From: Hirundichthys speculiger
Lineage: Eukaryota > Chordata > Actinopteri > Beloniformes > Exocoetidae
NCBI GenBank assembly: GCA_018398805.1
Contig: JAGFBZ010001543.1
Coordinates: 62,001 to 126,000 of the forward strand
Direction of reading: 5' to 3'
DNA length: 64,000 bases
Position 1 is the stretch's first letter. Each line of letters starts with the position of its first letter. A program made the position numbers and the translations under genes. Under the pieces are notes generated by a model. That model was not told where the DNA came from. It saw only the letters and a program-made list of their open reading frames with translations, and made no database searches. This document shows, piece by piece, positions 1 to 12,200 of this stretch.

Positions 1-2401
1 AGGATATGAAGCGACTGAGTACACACATATCACCTGAATGCCATTGAGAGGAAGGAGATGGAAAGAATGAGGCACAACTTTCAGAATCATTAGATTTGAA
101 AACTTGAATCCAAGTTAAATACATTAAAGCCATCATCCAAAATATTACAGTGGTCACTTGAATAACATCTTGTTTTGCCTTAAAATATTAACTTGCTCAG
201 ATCCCGTTGAAAATGCAGATTTTACATTCTATTGTCATAAGTGACAATTAACTGAATTAAGGATTAAAGCCAAAAAAGGGAACTCAATTTCTGTAAATTT
301 AATTTAATGTTCTTATTATGTTTTGTTTTTTAAACAATGCATCATTTAAAAGCTCACTTTTTTTCAGTTATATATTGTGATGTTGAGGCATCATCACTAA
401 ACACACTTCACATTGAATTGCTGCAAATAGACTCCCAGGTCTGACCAAACAGGTTCTCCCTCCCTACTGTAAACCAACTGTTGATGTAAAGTAAAAGCCT
501 TTGTCAATGTAGGCCATTTTAATGCAACAATGGCATTTTTTTACCCCCTCATTTTTTTAGTATGCAACATGGGACTGGAAAGCCTTAAAAAATGACAATT
601 AGTAACAAATTTCTCATTTTGCTGTTGTTGTTAAAGCCTGATTTGCTCATTTTCTCTGCTGAGCCTAGCCAAACCTGTTTGGATTTGACCCAACTGTGTG
701 ACCAAAGGCCTGCCTGAAGACCTCTTTGAGGGGAATTGCTCTTCAGAACGGATTTATAGAAAACTATTATTCCCCATCAACACAAGAAAGTGCATCACTC
801 CAGCAATCCAAACAGCAAAGAGTTAAAACTCATCAGAAATCAGACCTGATTGCTTCTGAGCCTCAGACACAAGCCCATTAATTTTTCTAATGTAATGCCA
901 CAGCAAACAGCTCGTTCATGGGGCTGTTATTTTATTTACTGTGTGTTTGATATCATTTTCTGTAGTGCCAGCAGCAATCAGTGGCTTCTTGAAGACTTCT
1001 GCTGTCACAAGATGAAGAACATGTAACAAGGCCAGCCTACAGACAGCCTGATGGAATCTGTCCAAAAACATTTGAGAAATGTGCAAACACCTTCAGGTAT
1101 GGCAACATCAAAGTGCTTGAATTAAAACAAACGAAACGCACAATGTTCATCTGAGTGGGCGTTTATTATCATTACTGTTGGGTCATAATTCACTGAGAAA
1201 CATATGTAAAAGGCGTCAACCTACTGTTGTTTTGTGCTCTCACTTTGAAAAAAACAAAAATTAGCATTATTACTTGATTTTAGGCATTCTGAGTCTTCCA
1301 TGATCACGCAAACTGCACTGAAACACAAACAATTATCTTTCTTATAGCAGCATTAAAAAGATTTCATTTATTCTGCTGGAGCTTTTTACCTTTAGCAATG
1401 GTTGTTTAATGGTCTAATGGTTGTTTTTTCCTTTGGCCATTACTTTTATATCAATTGCATATATTTCAACTGATTTAAATTTTTATTTTCTCACAACATT
1501 CAAATTAATGAAAACCTAAACTGTGCATAAGTGAACTTACTCCAGTTTTTGTGGCCTATTGTTTTTATCTCTATTTTTAACATAATTTCCTCCCATTTTA
1601 TATGACTTGAGTTCATCACTGAGTTATGTGAGCAAGTGTTCATCACTCCCTGGAGCACATGTTATAATCGAATTATTCTGCGTCTTCATAATTGTGTGAG
1701 AACCAGTAGCCTGTTAATGAAGAAAACTAAGATAAAAACTAAGGTGAAAACTGAAACCCTACCCATGACCCTTCTGAGTGAGCTGAGAATTAGAAACTAT
1801 GAAAAAAAAAACAGTTAACTGACAAATACCAGCAGTTCCCTATACCAACATTAGAGTGAAGACACAACATTTCTAACAGAACTCACATGATGACTGGGGA
1901 CAAAAAAAAGGAAGAAGAAAAATGAAAAAAATGAGTAGTGGAAAAGTGAGAGTTGAGATGAGAATCATGAGCACAGGGGAGACAGGACAGGATGCAGAGT
2001 TTATGCAACAGTAGAAAAATACAAGTTAGAAAGGTGTGACAGAGCCAGGATGAACTTCACCCCTGTGAAGCTAAGTCAGTGAGCGTCAGCATCACACAAC
2101 TCATGTGCACGACCCTTGACATCGAACAAAATCTTACCAAACACAGGCTCGAGCAGAGAAACATTTAAACAGCATAATTTCAACCACCTGGACATCATTT
2201 CGTCAACAAGACTTTCTAATTAAACCATATCATTGTCACTGACAGATATGGAAAGTTAAGCTGCATTCAAGCAGTCTACCCCAGTGCTGGTGGAAAATAT
2301 ACAGCTAGAAGACAATCTTAATTATTTTAGTCAAAATAGAAATCAAAACTATCCGTTTTCCACTTGAGTGTGAAGAAGTTCCACATTTCCTCCAGCTGGG
2401 A
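1..2401. other. 3' flank of lsm14b, probably including its 3' UTR
   Basis: AT-rich sequence downstream of the lsm14b stop codon on the minus strand. No convincing coding exon was seen. Minus-strand AATAAA polyadenylation hexamers occur at 1482-1487, 1367-1372 and 931-936. The first would give a 3' UTR of about 0.9 kb. Which one is used cannot be told from sequence alone. Confidence 0.45.
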
Positions 2402-2425
2402 TTATGCAGCCGCTTTGTTGTCCTT
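2402..2425 (-). CDS. lsm14b: lsm14b coding exon 10 (terminal)
   Basis: Only eight codons, KDNKAAA plus TAA, right after a strong acceptor (pyrimidine tract ending CTTCCAG). It follows phase 0 from exon 9. The LSM14A family has the same kind of short terminal peptide (RKDNKVAA), which is why I accept so small an exon. It is too short to appear as an independent open reading frame. Confidence 0.85.
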   Translation of the reverse strand, partial: KDNKAAA

Positions 2426-2755
2426 CTGGAAGAAAAAAAAAACAAACATATGGAAGGCCGTTTGTAAAGTTGGTCATGCTGAAAATAACAGCAACATTTT
2501 GTCACATTCAAATCCTGTTTTAAAAAGTGGTGGGAATTTTGGAAAGTCACTTTACAGCACATTTAACACTATTTGTTAACTGAACATATATACATATATA
2601 TATATACAGAGAGATATATACATATATATATATATATATATAGATATATATATATATAGATATATATAGATACATATATAGATATAGATAGATATATATA
2701 TATATACATATATATACATATATATACATATACATATATATACATATATATATAC

Positions 2756-2794
<39 letters not shown>

Positions 2795-3170
2795 AACACA
2801 CCACACATACAGTCATGGAAAAAAAAATTTTTTTTTCACTTTCTTGTTCATTTTAATACCTGGTACCACTAAACGTCATCATGTGACTAAAACGGACAGA
2901 AAAGAAAACACTGAATGCATAAAAGCAGTGTTTTTGGCAGTACAACGCCATAGCTATTGATGTAAAAACTTAAGTGGTTAGGTTATAATCAAGAAAACCA
3001 TGGAAAATGGTAAGATATCAGCTCTTAAATAAAACTCTTATGAGCAATCTTTCTGGTTATCGTTATGTTTGTCCAAACAAATGTACCTTTAGTTGTACCA
3101 GGCATTAAAATGAACAAGAAACTGAAAAAAAACAAGGGTGGTCTAATCATTTTTTCCATGACTGTGTATA

Positions 3171-3229
<59 letters not shown>

Positions 3230-6200
3230 TGTATGTGTGAAAAAAAACACTGAGAAACATACTCTGTATGATAAATCGGCAAACTCCCGTCCAGCCTGGT
3301 TTCCTCTATATCCTCCCCCGAAGCTGCCGCCTCCCTGCAAAGGACCAAAGGAGCCTCGGCTGGCCGGGCGACTCCGGCCTCCGCAGAAGCCCACACTCCC
3401 ACGGCCACGGTAACCACCACGGCCTCGACCCTGACGCAGCGGGATGCCGAATGTCTCAGCATTCATTCTCCTTTCCTCAGCCCAGGTCTGCCTCCGCTCT
3501 CTGTAGGAGGAAAGAGAGGGGGCAATGATTCAGAGAATAGTGAGATTGACATGTGGAGTAGTCCGACTTAATACGGTTATGGTTTTAACATCCAATTTAA
3601 ACTGCTTCATTAATAAAAATATTTACTTGTATTTCTATCTGAGCACACTATCTGCTGTGGCTTGTCAACTCATTTTGTTCTGAAATGTGGTGTAACTTTT
3701 GATGCTGACTTCATTTGTCTTGTTGCTGGTTTTATTTGTCTGTCATCATTTGTTTGACATCGTTGGCTGCTGTTAATCTCTCAGTTCATACTTATGTTTG
3801 TGCACTAAAACTGAATGCATCTCCTTCATTCTTCATAAGATCTGAATGATCAGAAGCACAAACGACTTAAACCCCAACGTGACACCATGTGTCTTTTGGA
3901 GTCTGAAAACAAATGAGAAAAAAATGTAGCATTCCTCTGTGAATAGACATAAAGGAATACTGATATTTTCATTTCTCTTTGTAGTTGTTCATTTCAGAGG
4001 ATCTTCATCACCATACCACACTTGCTGCATGCTGTAAAGCAGGGGTGTCAGACTCATTTTAACTGAGGGCCACATCAGCATCGTGGTTAACCTCGAAGGG
4101 CCAGATTGACAGCATGAATGTAACAAAATGCAATAAAAATCAAAATAAATTAAACTGCACCATATATTGTTAAATAACTGTTTCTCTATTTATTATCTAT
4201 TAAAGTTTCAAATATTTAACTCATTATTATATTAAACTCAGGGTTTGTGGTTGTAAACCTACTCTGGCACAGGTGATCTTTACAGAGTCCGTTGCCATGA
4301 TAACGGACTCTGTAAACATCACTCAGAGTATCCATTACCTTGGTTTCAGAAGTGGAAGCGATTCTTTGTTTTTCTTGTAGGCTAAATTTAGCATACTCAG
4401 CTCCGTGTTTGTTGTCAAAATGCCGCCGTAGATTATACTCTTTTACGACTGACACCCGCCTCATAAAACAAAAGACGTTTTCCCGTCGTTCATGAAGCTG
4501 CCTTCCTTGTGCATCAATTTCTCTTTTCTTGGGCATATTGGGGTTAGTTTGTAGAGGTTTTTCTGAAGTCCATCAGTTCTGAGAATCCTCTTGATGTCTT
4601 GCTCATGGTGAGCTACTGTTAACATTGTGGGTCACGACAAAATGCATTGTGGGAGATGTAGTTTATTGTCAATATGCGCTTTAGAGCGACGTAAACTTAT
4701 TTTAAATCTTAAAATTTTGGTTTGAAATTTAAGCCAATAATGCACAAGCTCTCGAGGGCCACATAAAATGACGTGGCCGACCACATTTGAACTGCGGGGC
4801 TTGTGTTTGACACATGTGCTGTAGAGGCATTCATTTTTTTCAGCTCTGTGATGGAGCAGCCAACTAAAGAGTTGCTTCAGTAACATGACAACACAAACAC
4901 TCACCGTGGGAAACCAGAGGCTCCAGACTTGTCTTTTGCTTTCCTGGAAGACAGAAAAAAGCAATAATGATTATGATCTTGGTGAAATAATGAATGTTAC
5001 TCTTGTTAAAATTTGACGTGGCTGAGACGTATGTTGCTGTTTGCAGCCTTCACTGAGCATCAGTTTCATGGTCACACTGATACAAACTCCAGTTGAATGC
5101 AGCAACACTCATCTCAGTTTCAACACTGAACACAAGAAGCAGATAATCACAGATGGACAGAGAAACTGAGGTGGTAGGAGAGAAAGTGAATAATGAATGA
5201 TGATCATCATCTGCATCTGTGTAAACCAAGGTTCATAGCTCAGCTGGTTCATTTACTTTACAATATTTCTTCCTGCTGCGATATATTTAAAAAGTTTAAA
5301 AGCAGCTTAATTAAACAATAGGAAGCCATTTTGATTATTTTGCAAAAAAACTTTGAACATTTTTTGAACCAACATGAGACACTTTTTATTTAAGAAGAAA
5401 AAAACCATCAGGTCTAGGTTGTTAAAAGTCATCCCCAGTGTGTTTTCAATTTTCACCACAACTCTGTTAAACTTTTTCTGCTTTGATGACTGATTTCTGT
5501 TTGATAGAAATTAGCTGCCATACTTGAGAATGCTACATGGATTAGTTTTTGTACTAGTTGTACTAGAGAACCTACGTGGATTAGTTGCCAGATTAGATTA
5601 GCTGTCATGCTCGAGGATGCATGTGGATTAGCCGTCATACTGGAGAACCTATGTGGATTGACTGTTTTACGAGTGAACCGACGCAGATTAGCTGTCGTAC
5701 TAGAAAACCTACCAGGATTAGTTTGTTTAATCCATAATGTTTTATGTAATGCTTCTAATCTATGCAAAGCACACTGAATTGTCCTGTGCACAAAATGTAC
5801 TATATAAATAAACTTGCTTTGCCTTGATGTGCCTCATGAGATGAAACATTTTGTTTTGGGATCACTTCATATTAGCAGCCTGACACCTTTGGTTTTGTTG
5901 GAACTTATGGCAGTTAAAAATGTATTTTTTAGTGTTTTCTTCTTTCACTGACATGGTATCAAGGTCTACAGGCTGACTCATACCTCATGTCATCACAGGA
6001 GATGTTATCGAAGAAGGACTTGGATTTGTCATAATAGCAGTTGGGGCCGAGTGGGTCGCACTCATCATCAGCGTTGCCCTCACTGTTTTGAGTTTCCACC
6101 CCAGAGTCACCTTTGTCTTCCCCGTTCAATGTTTTCTCCAACTTCTCTGTCCTTTCATCTACATGACAATCACATTAGAATATTAACTCACAAAGAGCAG

Positions 6201-9200
6201 GCTGACCAGCCTGGACAGTTTGTAATTTCCTCATATTGAATATTCACTATATTAATTTTGTAAGGTCTATGAACTTTTCACCAAATTCAATTTAACTCTT
6301 TATGAAATAAAACACAATGGGCTATATTCATGACATCATCTTAAGTCTACGAAAAGATTTACATGAAAATCACCTCTTTACTAAAAATTTACTTTGGATT
6401 CACAAATGCATCATGTATTTTGATGAAAGCCAATCAATTTAAAATTGGCAGCACGCTCCCACTGCACATGAATTAAATGAAGTAAATCCCCATGTAAAGA
6501 GATGATAATTATTAATATATAAAAGTTGCATTCTGGATGTCTACCAGTGGATATGGCACACATTAAAAGAGGGGAGGAAAATTTTCAAGATGCTGCGGCA
6601 GAGATAATTTCAACTAAAATGGAAAGAAATCATCTTATTTTTCTCCATCAGTATAGGCGTGACAGGAACAAGGAAGGCACAGGCCAAGAAAGAGCAGAGT
6701 AATGCAGTTAATATTACACCATTTTTCACTTCACCACGGAGTTGGCCCATAAAGCATTTCTCTACATGGAAAAAAACATTACTGCTCCCGGAGGGGGGGG
6801 CAACCTAAGTAAACTTGCTGCTGAGGAAGACAGCTGGACTGGTCTGTAACTGCAAAGACATTTATCAGGAATCATACCTGGTGGAAACAGCGACATTTCT
6901 CCACAGGAGTCAACAGCAAACTCTGAAGTTAATCTTATACTTGTGTTATATCGCCTTGCGTTGTGGTAGCCAAAGGATGTATTGCTTTTAACACACATTT
7001 TAAAAAACATAATCTGAGGTTTAAATGAGGTTTTAATGAAATGTCCATAAATTAAAATAAACACGTTTCTAATTTATTCTCATATTGAACACACATTATA
7101 AAGATGTCTGCATATTGTGAAATATGTCACTGTACTGTGTAACACATTAACATTGTAAAGTGATCAAGACAAGCATTATTTATAACACTCTTTAACACAT
7201 TGTCCATGTGTGGTCAGAAGCAAAAGTAGATTTTCTTGGTACCAACAAATAATTCAGAACTACTAACAATTTTATGAATGCCGAGAGACAAGTAGATTTT
7301 GCTCCACTATCAGTTTACATAAACTCTTAAATTTATTCCTGACAAAATTAACCCCAATTAATCATGAACGCTTTCATAAATTACCTGGAGATTAAACGCA
7401 GGCAGAAAGAGGTTGTCAACACTGATGAAGATGTGTAACATGAAATAAAGATTTGAAGTATCTGGAAAAACAAATTTAAGACATCCTGTGGTAACTTCTT
7501 CAAGTTTGATGTGACAAAAGTGCTTTTAATGGGATGTTTTTTTAATCTTTATTTTAAACAATGCTGGTGAAGACATTTGAACAGTGAAATGGCTTTGTCA
7601 GCTTGAAATGCTGGGAATTTAAGCATTAACTGAAAACTCTGTTTTAAAAAGACTTTTCCTTTTAGGTCTGGATGTTTTAATATACTATGAAAAAAACCAA
7701 CCTTTTAGCTTCAGCTTGTTCTGAAATTCTCTGTCAATAGCCTCCTTATTGAACAGCGCATTGGCGGTCTCAAAGTCAAAGTCTTTCTCAAACTTCATGG
7801 GCCCATCGCGACGTACGTTGAAGCGCCCTCTTCCACGGTGTCCACCACCTCGGCCACGCCGGTTGGCCAGTGCACCAGCAGCTGCAGTTTTACAATGACA
7901 GGCTACATTACTATATCATAATCATATCATTATAACCACTGAGTTTTAGAGGGAATAAAAAAAACAACAAAAACACCCCCCCCCCCAAAAACTAAAACAA
8001 GAAACAAAAACAAAAAACTCAAAAAAATAAAACAAATCTGTAAGTCACACATTAAAGTAGTAAACCAAGAAGCAAACTGACTAACAGATAAGTTGTCAAT
8101 ATTGTAGAATGAGTGAGCAAAAAGTCACAAAATAGCAGCTTGGCTCCATGTTCGATGCACACAGAAAATAACAACAGGAAGATTTACATCAACTATGAAG
8201 GAGATGCAGTAAAATATTCAGTTACATTCAGTTATTAGGAACTGCACTACAACACAGGTGGTGTTCTCAGGTGTTCACTGAGCATGAACAATCAGCCTGT
8301 CACTCAGCACGTATTCAGTGACAAAGGAAAACTGGTCAGAGGAATGATGAGTTCATGGGCTCTGCTCTCTGAAAGGAAAGCTGGAAGGCATGCAGGATGA
8401 GTTCAGAGAGGAGGGGGCATTAACCTGTGCACCGTTTACTGGACTCCCTGCCTTCGCCTCGTGCCTGCTCACACTCTGATTTGTGGGCTTTCTGGGCAAC
8501 TGTTCCTGGAACAGCAGAGGTTTTAGTCTGCACGACAAGCACAGCAGTAAAGAGAAAGCAGAACTGAGCTGCACCTTTTATCGTCGAAGAAGACAGCATT
8601 TTCACACATGTGACCTTTAAGATTTTTCACTTAAACAACTATGATTTAGAGCCAAGTCACATTCCTGAGTAGGCAGTGGGACATTCTCAGCACTCAAATC
8701 ATGTTTTATTAGATGAATTATCATGTTAAACAAATTTGGTTAATTTTATTTACTCCAAATCATTTTTTCAAACCTTCAATCAACTTTTTAATTTGTTTGA
8801 TTGGGAATTTCCGTTTCCATGAGATGTAGTATCAGTTTTTTCATGCCACATCTATGTGAATAATCACATGGGTGATATATTCAGAAAGATTTAATTACTG
8901 TGGTATGGACTAAAATTTAACAGGGACATGAAACCACTGGCCACTTTATTAGGTACACTTGTCCAACTGCTCGAGCACGCAAATTTCTAATCAGCCAATC
9001 ACATGGCAGCAACTCAATGCATTTATCGGGCCCTATGGAATCTGCGATCACGGAATCGCGGACAGAATTGGAGATTAAAAACGGAATTCACTTTAAATGT
9101 GCAATATAACAGAACTGAAACGGCAATTTCTGTAAAAGTTTGTTTTTATCTCCCAGACTAAAAGGAACTTTTCTTTCGAGAAAATGTTCCAAGAGGTGTC

Positions 9201-12200
9201 ACTAAAAGGTGGAGACACTGCGCACTTCTCGGCCTCCTCCTGCCCCCCGCTTTCCTCATTAACAACAAATTGGGGTTAAATTTGCATATAATGCTTAAAA
9301 TGGAATTCTCAAAAATTAAAAACAGAACAACACGGAAAATGAAAAACAATTAAATGAAATTTGAGAAAAAATAAAACGGATTTCATAGGGCCCTACATTT
9401 AGGCATGTAGACATGGTCAAGATGATCTGCTGCAGTTAAAACCAGCATCAGAATGGGGAAGAAAGGTTATTTCAGTGACTTTGAACGTGGCATGGTTGTT
9501 GGCGCCAGACGGGCTGGTCTGAGTATTTTAGAAACTGCTGATCTACTGGGATTTTCACACACAACCATCTCTAGAGTTTACAGAGAATGGTCTGAAAAAG
9601 AGAAAATATCCAGTGAGCGGCAGCTTCTATGGGCACTAATGCCTTGTTGATGGCAGAGGTCAGAGGAGAATGGCCAGACTGGTTTGAGCTGAAAGAAAGG
9701 CAACTGTTACTCAAATAACCACTCATTACTACCGAGGTATGCAGAAGAGCATCTCTGAATGCACAACACGTCAAAACTTGTGGCGGATGGAACACAGCAG
9801 CAGAAGACCACACCAAGTGCCACTCCTGTCAGCTAAGAACAGGAAACTGAGGCTACAATTCACATGGGTCACCAAAATTGGACAACTGAAGATTGGAAAA
9901 ACATTGCCTGGTCTGATGAGTCTTGATTTCTGCTGCAACATTTGGATGGTAGGGTCAGAATATGGTGTCAACAACATGAAAGCATAGATCCATCCTGCTT
10001 TGTATCAACGAACTGAGGCTGGTGGTGGTCGTGTAATGGTGTGGGGGATATTTTCCTGGCACACTCTGGGCCCATTAGTACCAACTGAGCATCATGTCAG
10101 CCTACCTGAGTATTGTTGCTGACCATGTTGCTGACCACAGTGCACCCATCTTCTGATGGCTGCTTCCAGCAGGATAACGGGCCATGTCATTAAGCGCGAA
10201 TCATCTCAGACTGCTTTCTTGAACATGACAATGAGTTTACTGTACTCAAATGGCCTCCACAGTCACCAGATCTCAGTCCAATAGAGTACCTTTGGGATGC
10301 AGTGGAACGGGAGATTCACATCATGGATGTGCAGCCGACAAATCTGCAGCATCTGCGTGATGCTATCATGTCAATATGGACCAAACTCTCTGAGGGATGT
10401 TTCTCGTACCTTACTGAATCTATGCCACAAAGGATTAATGCAGTTCTGAAGGCAAAAGGAGGTCCAACCCCTGGTACTAGCAAGGTGGACCTAATAAAGT
10501 GGCCGGTGAGTTTATTTGGGTGCGTACAACAATGACTGAATCAAGTACTGACATAACACAACTTGTCACTGAAGTTTTAAGTAGGCTAACTTTAGCACAA
10601 AGTTGTAAAACCAATTTCAATTTCACTTCTTTAATATCGCAGGACATAGTGTCAACTTCGACAAGACTCGTCCCTGCTTCAAGATTCAATACATTCTTTG
10701 GAATTAACTGAACAATAACACTGAATATTTTTCTGATGTCAATTCTAGTTTTTCTCTACAACCCACTCCTTCCACAGTTGTGATACATTTTAATGAAGCC
10801 TGTTGGCTCACTTGATGAGTCCATGTAAAATGGGGATTGTAGTCAATATTGAACAGTAACTCACATGGAAAAAAACAATCAATTTTGACTTTAACCAGAG
10901 CAGGGAGCACACAGAGGAACACAGAGGGGAAAAATGAAACCATGAAAAAGATTATCATTGCAACTTAAAAGGAACATCTTTGAGTCACCTATATGTCTAT
11001 TTTTAATAAATGATCAAAATTCTGATTAAGAGTTAATGACAATTAGGGCGCAAAAGTAAATGGTCGGTGGTTGTATTTGATACTGACTCATCAATTACAG
11101 GTATTTGTTAGTTTCATACTGTTTTCTGTGTTTACAATTGTTAATGACACACTCAGGAATGAGGCATCAGCAGTGACAGCGGCACAGAATACAGCCGTTG
11201 TCTAACCTGAGGTCTCACCTGAGTGGCTAAAAAGAGAGTGGGTTTGCCTTGTAGTGGAATCCCTAGCTACAGCAGAGATGGTTCGGGATGCAGACCAGCC
11301 CTGGTTGCTGCAGCCTCCCCTCACTGTCTCACCCCTCCTCATGTCCATGGCATCCTGGTGCTGCACCTTATGAATGCTCTGAGCGGGCGTGGTGGGCGCT
11401 GTGCGGCTGTGGACAGGGCTCCTGCGCCCCAGTCCAGGGGCTGGAGCTGCAGTGGTGGAGACTGGAGCTGGTGGGCCTCGGATCCCCTGCTCCACAGTTG
11501 GACTCTTCCGCACAGAATCCAAATTTGGGCTGCTACGGCCTGGAGGAGAAGCAGCACAAAGAGCAGGGATAGTTGTTTGCTCTGATGCAACTCAACCCAA
11601 CCAGTGTACTCAATAGTCACAACAATTGGCCCACTGACACCCAGAGGAAAGTCAGTGATCAGGAAGCGAATGTCAGATTGAGCCAACTATTCTTCCATTG
11701 TGTGTCGCCTTTTAGCCTACTGGACCTTAACATTCTAAGATATATATTATACAATGTACTGAAACAGTCAATCAGCAGAAATTCAATCAGATCATTTTGA
11801 AAAAACAACTTGACTTCTACAGGTCTAGACCTATGAAACTTTCACATTAGAGGCAGTAAGCAGAGTTATGGTAACCTGTGTTCAGTGTAGTATTTCATAT
11901 GTCTGACTAAAAACCTGAAAAGGACATGAAAATGAAGCACTAGTACAATGGTACTCAAACTGGTTAGTGGGTATCCCTTTGTCCTGAAAAATGTTTTTTT
12001 TTGCACCATTTTGAATAATAAAATAAAAAATTCTCCTGTGAATTTAAAGCTAATTGAGAAGGTATATATTTTAAAGTTGGTCATCATGGTTGTACTCAGA
12101 GAGCTGAACAGTTTCTCAGGTGGTACGCAGTATTAAAAGTTTGGGAACCACTGATCTAAGTCATAGATTCATTATTACTGCTGGTAGTTCTTTCATCGCA

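Larger units (their letters stand above)
8936..10507 (+). mobile_element. Tc1/mariner transposon, decayed, with a nested hAT
   Basis: Terminal inverted repeats GGCCACTTTATTAGGT at both ends, outer edges approximate. The body codes for a broken Tc1-type transposase. A 370-bp element is inserted at 9026-9395. Clear flanking TA duplications are not visible, probably because of decay. Confidence 0.88.

Noticed and set aside
2547..2816. Three overlapping minus-strand open frames of Tyr/Ile/Met repeats
   Set aside because: Pure translation of the TA microsatellite; no coding signal.
3025..3462. 145-codon minus-strand frame overlapping lsm14b exon 9
   Set aside because: Out of frame with the conserved TFG/RGG reading and continues into the TA repeat.
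11223..11585. Plus-strand frame of 120 codons over lsm14b exon 4
   Set aside because: Shadow of the minus-strand exon, which matches the LSM14 family.
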